From Opitutales bacterium (GTDB lineage: Bacteria; Verrucomicrobiota; Verrucomicrobiia; Opitutales; Intestinicryptomonadaceae), in the NCBI GenBank assembly GCA_017526045.1, contig JAFXRX010000049.1, positions 1 to 16,749 on the forward strand: a DNA stretch of 16,749 nt, read 5' to 3'. The notes beneath the pieces are model-generated. The model saw only the letters and a list, made by a program, of their open reading frames with translations, was not told the DNA's origin and did no database searches. Numbering within the stretch: position 1 is the stretch's first letter; each line of letters starts with the position of its first letter. Both the position numbers and the translations under genes were made by a program. This document shows, in pieces, positions 1 through 6,881 of this stretch.

Positions 1-2
1 AT

Positions 3-779
3 CAAAACCCGCCCGCAATTCTTTCGAGCTTCGACGATTCGATGTGGCAAAGCGGCGTCGCCGCGAACGTCGGGCTCAACTACATTTTAAGCGACGAAGC
101 CTCCGTGTTTTTTAGGTTCGACCAAATTTACCGGTATCCCGCAACCGACGAAATCGCCGACTACCAGGGCTACGGAGGCTTCGCGCGGCCGTTTAATTCC
201 GACCTCGACCCCGAATACGGGCAGAATTACGAAATCGGCGCGAAGTATTTTTTTGAGGGCTTTTCATGCGTTTTAAATTTTTTCTACCAGAGGCTCAACA
301 ACGAAATCACCTTCGACGGCGCGCACAGCGAAAACATAAACCTGCCGCCCACGCAGCGATATGGCATTGATTTTTCAATATCCTACGACGCCGAATATTG
401 GGGCGCAAGCTCGATGGCTTCTATTTTGGACGCGAGGTTTTGCGAGGGCGAATTCGAGGGCAAAAAAATTCCGCTTGTTCCCTCGTACACAATCACAAAT
501 TCCGTCTACGTAAAGCCGCTTGAAAACCTTGTTATTTTGGCGCGCATGCGCTATGTGAGCTCGCAGGTGCAGGGGCTTGACTTCAAAAACGAATACCGAA
601 AAATTCCCGGCTATTGCGTTTTCGATTTCCAGGCGAATTTTAAGCCTTGCGAAAGCGCGGAAATTTTTGTTGCATTGGAAAACGCTTTCGACAAACGCTA
701 CATTTCGGCGGCGTGGCTCGGCGGCTTTTACCCCGCCTGCGGGCGCGTCTTGAAAGTCGGGGTGAACTTGAAATTTTAG
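3..779 (+). CDS. TonB-dependent outer-membrane receptor, C-terminal part (5' end outside window)
   Basis: This is the C-terminal 258 codons of a TonB-dependent receptor. The frame is open from base 3, so the Met codon at base 42 is internal and the plug domain lies upstream of the window. Visible family features are amphipathic beta-strand periodicity, a YRYPATDE segment followed by DLDPEYGQNYEIGAKYFF (the family's 'NPDLKPE.G.NYEIGxKY' stretch), PGYCVFDFQ, a late 'ENAFDKRY' motif matching the usual NLFDKxY, and a final strand ending in the terminal Phe that outer-membrane barrels use for assembly. The family imports ligands such as siderophores, cobalamin or glycans using TonB energy. The substrate cannot be read from this part. 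The next gene begins 3 bases after the stop, so the two are almost certainly co-transcribed. Family assignment is firm; ligand unknown. Confidence 0.93.
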   Translation, partial: QNPPAILSSFDDSMWQSGVAANVGLNYILSDEASVFFRFDQIYRYPATDEIADYQGYGGFARPFNSDLDPEYGQNYEIGAKYFFEGFSCVLNFFYQRLNNEITFDGAHSENINLPPTQRYGIDFSISYDAEYWGASSMASILDARFCEGEFEGKKIPLVPSYTITNSVYVKPLENLVILARMRYVSSQVQGLDFKNEYRKIPGYCVFDFQANFKPCESAEIFVALENAFDKRYISAAWLGGFYPACGRVLKVGVNLKF

Positions 780-782
780 CGG

Positions 783-2906
783 ATGAAAAAAATACTTTTT
801 ATAATTGCCGCGCTTTTTTGCGGATTTGCAAACGCCTACTATCTGCCGTTTGCGGAGCCCTATATTGTCGACGAGCAAACGGGAATTTTGCTCTACGCCT
901 GCGGGGCTGTAGGCAGCGAGGGCTGCCCCGCAATCCACAGAAACGACGCGCGGTTTGCCGACTGGGCAAGCGGCTGGAAAGACTTGGTTTACGGGGCGAA
1001 CTGCGAAGAGGAGTGGCGCAACCCCCACAACGCAATCGGCAAGGCAAGCGACAGCGTTTACGACATTCTTTGCCTGGGCGACGGCGGCAGCGTCGTGATG
1101 ACTTTCGATTTCGCAATACGCGACGGCGAGGGCTTTGACTTCGCGGTTTTTGAAAATTCGTTCGACGGGTATTTTTTGGAGCTTGCGTTTGTCGAGGTCT
1201 CGACCGACGGAGAGCACTTTGTGCGTTTCCCGAACCTTTATTTGGACGATAAGTCTATCGGCGCGTTCGCAAAAGGAAACCCGCGCTATGTCTACAATCT
1301 CGCCGCGAAATACTTCTGCGAATACGGGCACCCCTTCGACCTTGCCGAGCTCAAGGCAGCCTACGAATTTGCGCGCTCGCCCGCCTGCACGTTTTCCGAA
1401 GAATACAAAAATTCAATTCTTGAAAACTACAAGTATTTGGATTTTTCAAACATAAAATTCGTGCGCATTGTCGACATCATTGGCGACGGCAAAACGCTCG
1501 ACTGCGAAGGGCAGGGGATTTACGACCCCGTCGGCTGCGTGGGCTCTGCGGGCTTTGATTTAAACGCAATCGGCGTTATCAACTCTCAGAAAAATTCGGG
1601 CCTCAAAGAGCAGACGGTTTTCTTCGAGGCGATTGCGGATATGCAGCTTGCCGACATTTCTCCCATCGCGCTTTCGGCGTTTGCGTCGTCGGGATTGGAG
1701 GTTGTTTTTGAAATCGCGCAGGGCTCTGGCTCAATCGAAAACGGCTTTTACATCCCCGCAGAAGGCGTTTGCGAGACTGTTATTTTGAAGGCGTCCCAGC
1801 GCGGAAATTCCGTTTACGCGCCCGCCGCCGCATACGCAAAATTCATAATTTCGAATAAAAAATCTCAGCAAATAACATTTCCGAAAATCGCGGATTTGCC
1901 GTCTCCCGTGGCGTCGCCAAAGCTGATAACTTTGAAGGCGAGCGCGTCTTCGGGGCTCAAAGTTTCGTACAACCTAAGCAGGGGCGACGGCAATTTTTTA
2001 AGCAGCGGCGCGCTGAGGCTTACAGACACTTCCGCCCCGCAAATAATAGAGGTTATCGCAAACCAAAGCGGCAACGCGCAGTATTTGGAGGCGAAGGCGG
2101 TTTTGCAGAATTTCGCAATTTATAACGCAATCTCATTCTCGTCCGAAAACCCGCACTCCGACGCAAACCAAAACGGATACTCCGACATTTTCGAGTACGC
2201 CTTCAACCTCGATTTTTCCGCGCAAAACCCGACGGAGCTTTACCCGCAAATCCGCCTGATTGGAAAGCGAGCGAGAGTTTCTTGGCGCGTGTGCGCCAGC
2301 TGCGACCAAGTCGAAATTTCGCCAAGATACAAGAAAAACGGCGGCGGTGAAATTGCGCCCGAGCCCGAATTTGACTATGTTTACATCGAAGGCGGTAATG
2401 TTTACAGGGAATTTCACTACGACGTCGAGCTTGCTTACGGCGACGAGATAAGCGCGTATTTTGCGGCGGCTTTGAAGTCGGGCGAGGCTTCGCAGTCGGA
2501 GCCGATTTTTGCAACTCTTAAATTTTCGTACGCCGACTGGGCGCAGGCAAACGCGCTTTCGGGCGACGACGCGCAGGAGGGCGCAAGCCCGTTTTCAGAC
2601 GGAATTGTAAATCTCCAAAAATACGCGCTTGGGCTCGACGGCTCAAAAAGCGCGTCGTTTGCGCAGCTTAAAAATTTCGGGGCGTTTTCCGAAGGCGGGG
2701 CTGCCGTTTTCAAGTTTGCAATTGCCTCCTACGCCGCGGATTATGTGGAGGCAACAGCCCTTTGGTCGGCGGATTTGAAAACTTGGAGCAGCGAAAATTT
2801 GGAAGTAGAAACCTCCGACGAGGGCGATTTTAAAATATACAAAGTCCGCCACAACGATTCTTCAATCAGCCCGATTTTCTTCAAAATGCAGATTAAAAAA
2901 CGTTGA
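783..2906 (+). CDS. Secreted multidomain cell-surface protein paired with the TonB receptor
   Basis: A 707-residue exported protein. Residues 1-18 form a signal peptide (MKKI, hydrophobic core, ANA then YYLP). Residues about 25-268 match a surface-protein domain I know from many bacteria: 'IHRNDARFADWASGW', 'LGDGGSVVMTFDFAI', 'GEGFDFAVFENSF', 'FLELAFVEVSTDG', 'FVRIVDIIGDG' and 'GSAGFDLNAIGVIN' follow the family order. Two Ig-like modules follow (about 277-356 and 363-446), each with 'LxAxASSGLxVxF/Y', as in bacterial repeats of the 'QxITFxxIxD' type. Then come a DANQNGYSDIFEYA element (459-473, DxNxNG calcium-loop-like) and a 'DGIVNLQKYALGLD' element (606-619), both common in large Verrucomicrobial secreted proteins. 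There is no PEP-CTERM, lipobox or barrel. The start 3 bases after the receptor stop suggests translational coupling. A ligand-capturing partner of the receptor is inferred, not shown. Confidence 0.85.
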   Translation: MKKILFIIAALFCGFANAYYLPFAEPYIVDEQTGILLYACGAVGSEGCPAIHRNDARFADWASGWKDLVYGANCEEEWRNPHNAIGKASDSVYDILCLGDGGSVVMTFDFAIRDGEGFDFAVFENSFDGYFLELAFVEVSTDGEHFVRFPNLYLDDKSIGAFAKGNPRYVYNLAAKYFCEYGHPFDLAELKAAYEFARSPACTFSEEYKNSILENYKYLDFSNIKFVRIVDIIGDGKTLDCEGQGIYDPVGCVGSAGFDLNAIGVINSQKNSGLKEQTVFFEAIADMQLADISPIALSAFASSGLEVVFEIAQGSGSIENGFYIPAEGVCETVILKASQRGNSVYAPAAAYAKFIISNKKSQQITFPKIADLPSPVASPKLITLKASASSGLKVSYNLSRGDGNFLSSGALRLTDTSAPQIIEVIANQSGNAQYLEAKAVLQNFAIYNAISFSSENPHSDANQNGYSDIFEYAFNLDFSAQNPTELYPQIRLIGKRARVSWRVCASCDQVEISPRYKKNGGGEIAPEPEFDYVYIEGGNVYREFHYDVELAYGDEISAYFAAALKSGEASQSEPIFATLKFSYADWAQANALSGDDAQEGASPFSDGIVNLQKYALGLDGSKSASFAQLKNFGAFSEGGAAVFKFAIASYAADYVEATALWSADLKTWSSENLEVETSDEGDFKIYKVRHNDSSISPIFFKMQIKKR

Positions 2907-2944
2907 TTTTGGCGTTTTATATTTTATTCTGCGTTTGTTATTTT

Positions 2945-2973
2945 AAAGCTTGCATTGTGGCGAGCCAGCTTTT
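2945..2973 (+). terminator. Weak hairpin after the receptor/partner genes
   Basis: AAAGCT (2945-2950) can pair with AGCTTT (2967-2972), with two more G-C pairs after one mismatch and a loop at 2954-2963. Only a short T run follows. The stem is AT-rich and overlaps the candidate -35 of the next gene, so this may not be a true terminator. Confidence 0.22.
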
Positions 2974-2978
2974 AATAT
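2950..2978 (+). promoter_or_regulatory. Candidate sigma70-type promoter for the chorismatase-like gene
   Basis: TTGCAT (2950-2955) and TAATAT (2973-2978) are separated by 17 bases, placing the transcript start near 2985 and leaving a leader of about 27 bases. A strong purine ribosome-binding site AGGGGGGA (2997-3004) sits 7 bases before the ATG at 3012. A perfect 12-base palindrome (2976-2987) overlaps the -10 and start site. The match is by eye only. Confidence 0.45.
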
Positions 2979-3011
2979 GCATGCATAAATTATTACAGGG
3001 GGGATTTTATA

Positions 3012-4091
3012 ATGGAGAATTTGAAGAAAATCAGGCTTTCGGAAGGCGCGTGGGAATACCATGCGCCCGCGGTTTTTAGTTCGCTAAGCGAGGCTTCGCA
3101 AAAGCTTGGCGCGCTTGCAAAGTTTTTGAAAGGCGAGGGCGCGCAGGTTGTGAGCATCGAGGCGTTCGCGCCGCAAAAGTATGCCGCAGTTTTGGAGGAA
3201 TTCAAAAAGCTCACAGGCAGCGCGGAGGCTCCGACACAGCACGTTCTGCCGCTTGACGAAGTTTCTTTGCCCGAGCTTGCGGGCGCGCACGTCATCGCGG
3301 TAAAGGGCGCGGATGTCGAATTTAAGTCGACAAAAAACAATTCGAAGGCGGCAATTTACAAGTGCGGCGCCGACGAATACTGCCGCGTTTTCGGCGTCTG
3401 CCTGCCCGAAAACGGCATGGGCGGGGCGCAGTACACAAAGGCGGTTTTTAAGGAGCTTGAAGGCGTTTTGCGGCTTGGCGGATTTAAGTTTTCAGACCTT
3501 GCGCGCACGTGGTTTTACAACCGCGACATCCTCGGCTGGTACAGCGAATTCAACAAGGGGCGCACCGAATTTTTCAGGGAAAACAAAGTATTCGACGCGC
3601 TTCTGCCCGCAAGCACGGGCATAGGCTCGCCCAATCCCGCGGGCACGCGCATACAGGCGGGGCTGATTGCGGTCAAGGACGCGCCAAAAAACGGAAAGAT
3701 TTTCGAAATCGAAAGCCCGCTGCAATGTGGCGCGACAAAATACGGCAGCTCTTTCGCCCGCGCAATCGAAATGAAATTCAACACATATCGGCGCATAATG
3801 GTTTCGGGCACGGCGTCGATTGCGCCGACCGGCGAGACGCTTTATTTTGGCGACATCGCCCGCCAAGTGGAGCTTACCATGCGGGTAATCGGGGCGATTT
3901 TAAAGAGCAGGGGAATGGATTTTAAGGATGCCTCGCGGGCGGTTGTCTATTGCATGAAGCCCGAGTACTACGAGGAATTTTTGAAGTGGCAGAAGCTCAA
4001 CGCCGAGATTGCCCACGTGCCGTCATACAGCACCGTCTGCCGCAGCGACCTGATGTTCGAGGTCGAGCTCGACGCCTTTGTAAACACCTGA
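3012..4091 (+). CDS. RidA/YjgF-fold protein of the chorismatase type (FkbO/Hyg5/XanB2-like)
   Basis: A 359-residue cytoplasmic protein with no signal peptide. The C-terminal half has the Rid (YjgF/YER057c/UK114) fold signature, and the protein as a whole resembles chorismatases, which split chorismate into pyruvate plus a dihydroxycyclohexadienoate or hydroxybenzoate. Shared landmarks are 'RTWFYNRDILGWYSEFNKGR' (165-184), 'PASTGIGSPNP' (199-209), 'YGSSFARA' (244-251), 'SGTASI' (265-270) and the C-terminal 'VCRSDLMFEVE' (342-352), where the catalytic Glu of the family is expected (Glu350 or Glu352). Cys343 lies seven residues before Glu350; from memory this matches the Cys/Glu spacing of Hyg5-type 3-hydroxybenzoate synthases. 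The length fits the family (about 340-370). The AGGGGGGA ribosome-binding site supports the start. No other aromatic-pathway gene is adjacent. A broader 'Rid-family protein' call is safe; chorismatase activity is probable but unproven. Confidence 0.72.
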   Translation: MENLKKIRLSEGAWEYHAPAVFSSLSEASQKLGALAKFLKGEGAQVVSIEAFAPQKYAAVLEEFKKLTGSAEAPTQHVLPLDEVSLPELAGAHVIAVKGADVEFKSTKNNSKAAIYKCGADEYCRVFGVCLPENGMGGAQYTKAVFKELEGVLRLGGFKFSDLARTWFYNRDILGWYSEFNKGRTEFFRENKVFDALLPASTGIGSPNPAGTRIQAGLIAVKDAPKNGKIFEIESPLQCGATKYGSSFARAIEMKFNTYRRIMVSGTASIAPTGETLYFGDIARQVELTMRVIGAILKSRGMDFKDASRAVVYCMKPEYYEEFLKWQKLNAEIAHVPSYSTVCRSDLMFEVELDAFVNT

Positions 4092-4115
4092 AATTCCCGC
4101 AAAAAAAGGACGCAT

Positions 4116-5366
4116 ATGAGGATGATTAGCTTAATTTTAATATTGTTTGCTCTCATCCCGTCGTATGCGCAGGATAAATTTCCCGAAACTTGGGAAATGA
4201 ACAAACTTTTTAATGTTTGGGATAAAAAATCGAACGATGTTTCTCTTCGCAGTATAGAGTATTCCAAATGCTCGGATTCTATAATTGAAAATAATCTTTT
4301 TTTGAAACAAGAAATAGATTTTTTTACAGAGAAGCCCGAAGCAAACTCTATAAAAGATTTAAAAGTTGCCTGTTATCGCCTTTTTCTCAATACATCGTTT
4401 CTAACTTATTCCGAAAAGTTCAATTTAATCTTTTTAAGGCAATATTTTGTCAGTGTTCCCAAAAAAACGATTGCAGGCATGTGTCTGGGGTTAATTAAAT
4501 ATTATGACGGCGTTTTTTACGGGAAAAATAATTTCAGGGGATATTGGAATTACTCTTTTGCCAAAAGCCCCCGCAAGAGCTGGAACACGAAGTTCTATTT
4601 AAAGAACAATCTTTTAGTTAATCAATGGTACAACGAATATGGCGAATTATGCGAGAGTAAATATGTTGTCGGCAACAGGGCTTTTTTGGACGAAATTAAA
4701 AAGAACATCCCAAAATATTTGTTTTGCTGCCATGTTATAAAAGAGGAAAAGCTGGACGATGAGAAGGCTTCCTGCGACAAATTATTCGCGCGCTACAATA
4801 ATCCGAACGCAGCCGACAAGGCCGTCATTGAAAAAATTAAAGACAGGACGGATTTTGTTAAAACGCTAAGCGGCAAGTGGACTTACTGCATTGTAAAATC
4901 GGGCAAATCGTACAAATTTGAATTTTTCAATAGAAACACAACTTTTTCCGTCGGCATTTGCAATGAATTTTTAAAAGAGGGAACATTCATATATTCGCAC
5001 GAATACACGCCCGAGATTTTGGAATTAGTCAAGCAGAAGAAAGCGGATTACTTTTATCCTGTAATGGCTTTATTTTACGATCCGTTTTCGGATTTGATTG
5101 TTTTAAGCCAATCATACGAATTTATTTCGGACGAGAAGGATAGCCTCAGGTTTAATGCGGGACAAAGGGAATACGAGTGCTCGGCGGCGGATAAGAATTG
5201 TTTTTCCAAAAACGAGGCTATATTTGACTGGGGCGACGGTTATAAAATAAAATGGGCGATCTCTTCGGATAGATCTGAAATAAAAGAATATGTTTGCGAC
5301 GGCGGCAAATGGATTCTTTATGCCGTTATGAAAAAAGTTGAGCCGAAGGACATTAAGGGAGAATAG
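4116..5366 (+). CDS. Unrecognised exported protein, first of a tandem paralogue pair
   Basis: I do not recognise this 416-residue protein. Residues 1-18 look like a signal peptide (MRMISLILILFALIPSYAQ), so it should leave the cytoplasm. The mature part is rich in aromatic and charged residues and contains 12 cysteines, many for its size. A C-terminal region from about residue 247 ('KTLSGKWTYC') to 'EIKEYVCDGGKWILYAVMKK' is shared with the next gene: LSGxW at its start and EIKEYV..G..W.L..VMKKVEPKD at its end. An AAGGA ribosome-binding site (4106-4110) lies 5 bases before the ATG. The gene begins 24 bases after the chorismatase-like gene and may share its transcript. Base composition is visibly more AT-rich, with many A/T third positions, than the genes on either side, which suggests a different history or lineage-specific expansion. 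No enzyme motif is visible. Function unknown. Confidence 0.8.
   Translation: MRMISLILILFALIPSYAQDKFPETWEMNKLFNVWDKKSNDVSLRSIEYSKCSDSIIENNLFLKQEIDFFTEKPEANSIKDLKVACYRLFLNTSFLTYSEKFNLIFLRQYFVSVPKKTIAGMCLGLIKYYDGVFYGKNNFRGYWNYSFAKSPRKSWNTKFYLKNNLLVNQWYNEYGELCESKYVVGNRAFLDEIKKNIPKYLFCCHVIKEEKLDDEKASCDKLFARYNNPNAADKAVIEKIKDRTDFVKTLSGKWTYCIVKSGKSYKFEFFNRNTTFSVGICNEFLKEGTFIYSHEYTPEILELVKQKKADYFYPVMALFYDPFSDLIVLSQSYEFISDEKDSLRFNAGQREYECSAADKNCFSKNEAIFDWGDGYKIKWAISSDRSEIKEYVCDGGKWILYAVMKKVEPKDIKGE
5277..5351 (+). repeat. Direct repeat copy 1 (3' end of the first paralogue)
   Basis: This 75-base segment aligns without gaps to 6525-6599, with 59 of 75 bases identical by my count. It contains a perfect 27-base match (5325-5351 with 6573-6599) and a perfect 17-base match (5277-5293 with 6525-6541). 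It encodes EIKEYV..G..W.L..VMKKVEPKD. Confidence 0.85.
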
Positions 5367-5369
5367 GGC

Positions 5370-6617
5370 ATGAAGGCGCGAATAAAAAATATGTCAAAGC
5401 TGTTCTTTTGCATCTTCGCAATTTTCTTTTGCTCGGTTGCGCTGTCAAAAGACCTTAGGGACTTTGGCGGGAATTGGGCTTGCTTGGAGCTTGTAGAGCA
5501 AGACGCGCCAACTCGTTATTATCCTTCGTTGTGGCTTCGCACCAACGTTGTCCATTCGCCAAACTTGATGTCTCAATATGAATATTATAAATCTTATCAG
5601 CTTGTGAAAGACGGAAGCGGTGCTTTAACCGGCGAAAATATTTTGTCGACAGGCATGTTTTCAGAACCTGGGCTAATTTCAAGTTCGTTTAATGAATTGT
5701 ATATTTTTTATAAATCGAAAAAATTTACATATTGCATAAATTGGAGATTCTTGTGGAAAGCATACTTTGTTGGCATCTATATCTCGCCTTCAAACAGTGA
5801 AAATTATTTTTTCAAGCCTGTTTTTCACGACAGGCAGCGCGGCGGGGAAAAAAGCATAAAATTTTCATTCTTGGGAAATGATGATTTTTTGCTCGAAGAG
5901 AATTACTTTTATGAATTTGGCGGAAATTTGGCTCGCCTTTTTAGGAAGTGCGGCGCAATAAAAAACGAATCTGTTTTTAATGATATTGCGCCAGTTTCTT
6001 TGTTTTTGCAAAGCGTAAAGCCTTGCCTGTTGCCGTTTAATATGTCGGATGTTTTAAATTCGTTTGGCGGAAAAATCTCCGATGTTAAAAATCTAAAAGA
6101 CGAGGTTTTAAAGGATAGGTATTCCAAAATAAAAGAATATTTGGGCTTTTTGGAAAAGCTGTCGGGCGAATGGGATTATTTTGACAATCATAATCCGAAG
6201 TTTAACACTAAAGCAGAATCATTTTTATCAAGAAATGGCGATTTCTATTTTATCTTTTCCCCGAGCGATGAACGAAACGCGGATAATTTTTTGGAAACGC
6301 TTGATATGTACAGAATCTCGTTGCGCAACTTTACTTCAAAAGACGGCTTTACGATGTATTTTGAACGCCTTAAAATAAATGTCTTTTTGAAAGACGAGAA
6401 ATACCACCACGCCAGGGAATGCAGTATGGCATTGAAAAATCCTTTCTTTGATACCGCAAAGGGAGGGATAAAAGATCTTTTTGTAGGGCAAAATTTCAAA
6501 TGGGAAATTTCCGACGACTTTACAGAAATAAAAGAATATGTAAAAAATGGCGAAAACTGGGTTTTGCAGTCGGTTATGAAAAAAGTTGAGCCGAAGGACG
6601 GCGGGGAAAACTTGTGA
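5370..6617 (+). CDS. Unrecognised exported protein, second of the tandem paralogue pair
   Basis: A 415-residue protein of unknown function, paralogous to the gene just upstream. The N-terminus has a positively charged stretch and then a hydrophobic segment (about residues 9-26, ending VALSK), a signal peptide. Met8 (base 5391) is a possible alternative start. An AAGGGAG ribosome-binding site (5355-5361) overlaps the end of the upstream gene and favours the ATG at 5370, 3 bases after that gene's stop. The shared C-terminal domain runs from about residue 257 ('LEKLSGEWDY') to 'EIKEYVKNGENWVLQSVMKK'. The N-terminal halves are much more diverged. The mature protein has about five cysteines against twelve in its neighbour, so the cysteines are not a conserved core. 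AT-rich like its partner. The 3' end converges on a tRNA-Asn gene. No catalytic motif is recognised. Confidence 0.8.
   Translation: MKARIKNMSKLFFCIFAIFFCSVALSKDLRDFGGNWACLELVEQDAPTRYYPSLWLRTNVVHSPNLMSQYEYYKSYQLVKDGSGALTGENILSTGMFSEPGLISSSFNELYIFYKSKKFTYCINWRFLWKAYFVGIYISPSNSENYFFKPVFHDRQRGGEKSIKFSFLGNDDFLLEENYFYEFGGNLARLFRKCGAIKNESVFNDIAPVSLFLQSVKPCLLPFNMSDVLNSFGGKISDVKNLKDEVLKDRYSKIKEYLGFLEKLSGEWDYFDNHNPKFNTKAESFLSRNGDFYFIFSPSDERNADNFLETLDMYRISLRNFTSKDGFTMYFERLKINVFLKDEKYHHARECSMALKNPFFDTAKGGIKDLFVGQNFKWEISDDFTEIKEYVKNGENWVLQSVMKKVEPKDGGENL
6525..6599 (+). repeat. Direct repeat copy 2 (3' end of the second paralogue)
   Basis: Partner of 5277-5351. The two perfect blocks have the same internal spacing (31 bases) in both copies, consistent with a tandem duplication that included the gene end, or with later gene conversion. 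Confidence 0.85.
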
Positions 6618-6631
6618 GTGTTTCAAATCAC

Positions 6632-6661
6632 AAAAAAAGACGCCCCCGGGGAGGGGGCGTC
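6632..6661 (-). terminator. Intrinsic terminator of tRNA-Asn
   Basis: GACGCCCCC (6639-6647) pairs perfectly with GGGGGCGTC (6653-6661) around a 5-base loop. Read on the minus strand, the 9-bp GC-rich stem is followed by seven T (6638-6632), a standard Rho-independent terminator just after the tRNA 3' end. On the plus strand no T run follows, so it serves the tRNA; it may still slow transcripts arriving from the convergent gene. Confidence 0.88.
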
Positions 6662-6665
6662 CAAA

Positions 6666-6740
<75 letters not shown>

Positions 6741-6760
6741 CCGTTAAAAATTAAAACGCC

Positions 6761-6789
6761 ATTAAGTCTTTTTTGATTTCCCTTGTCAA
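6761..6789 (-). promoter_or_regulatory. Promoter of tRNA-Asn
   Basis: On the minus strand, a consensus -35 TTGACA (6789-6784) is followed after 17 bases by CTTAAT (6766-6761, 4 of 6 to TATAAT). The transcript would start near 6754, about 14 bases before the mature tRNA 5' end, leaving a short leader for RNase P. The perfect -35 fits a strongly expressed stable RNA. Confidence 0.65.
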
Positions 6790-6881
6790 ATAAAATTTTG
6801 ACTTTTTTTAATTTTTTTAATCCGTCTTTTTATTTCATTTCCCGCCGCGGTTGCGCATCGGGCGGGGCGCGTCGAAAAAAG

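Noticed and set aside
375..1331. Long minus-strand open frame (318 codons) across the receptor/surface-protein junction
   Set aside because: It lies opposite two well-supported genes, reads as low-complexity Ala/Arg/Val with no domain, and is explained by the third-position bias of the plus-strand genes.
4092..4115. Search for a copy of the tRNA-Asn 3' end as an attachment-site remnant left of the AT-rich pair
   Set aside because: Nothing resembling the tRNA T-arm/acceptor sequence is present there; only a short A-rich near-repeat was found.
6841..6866. Hairpin CCCGCC...GGCGGG just after the beta-helix gene stop
   Set aside because: The stem needs a bulge and no T run follows directly on the minus strand, so I cannot call it an intrinsic terminator, though it may still affect transcript ends.
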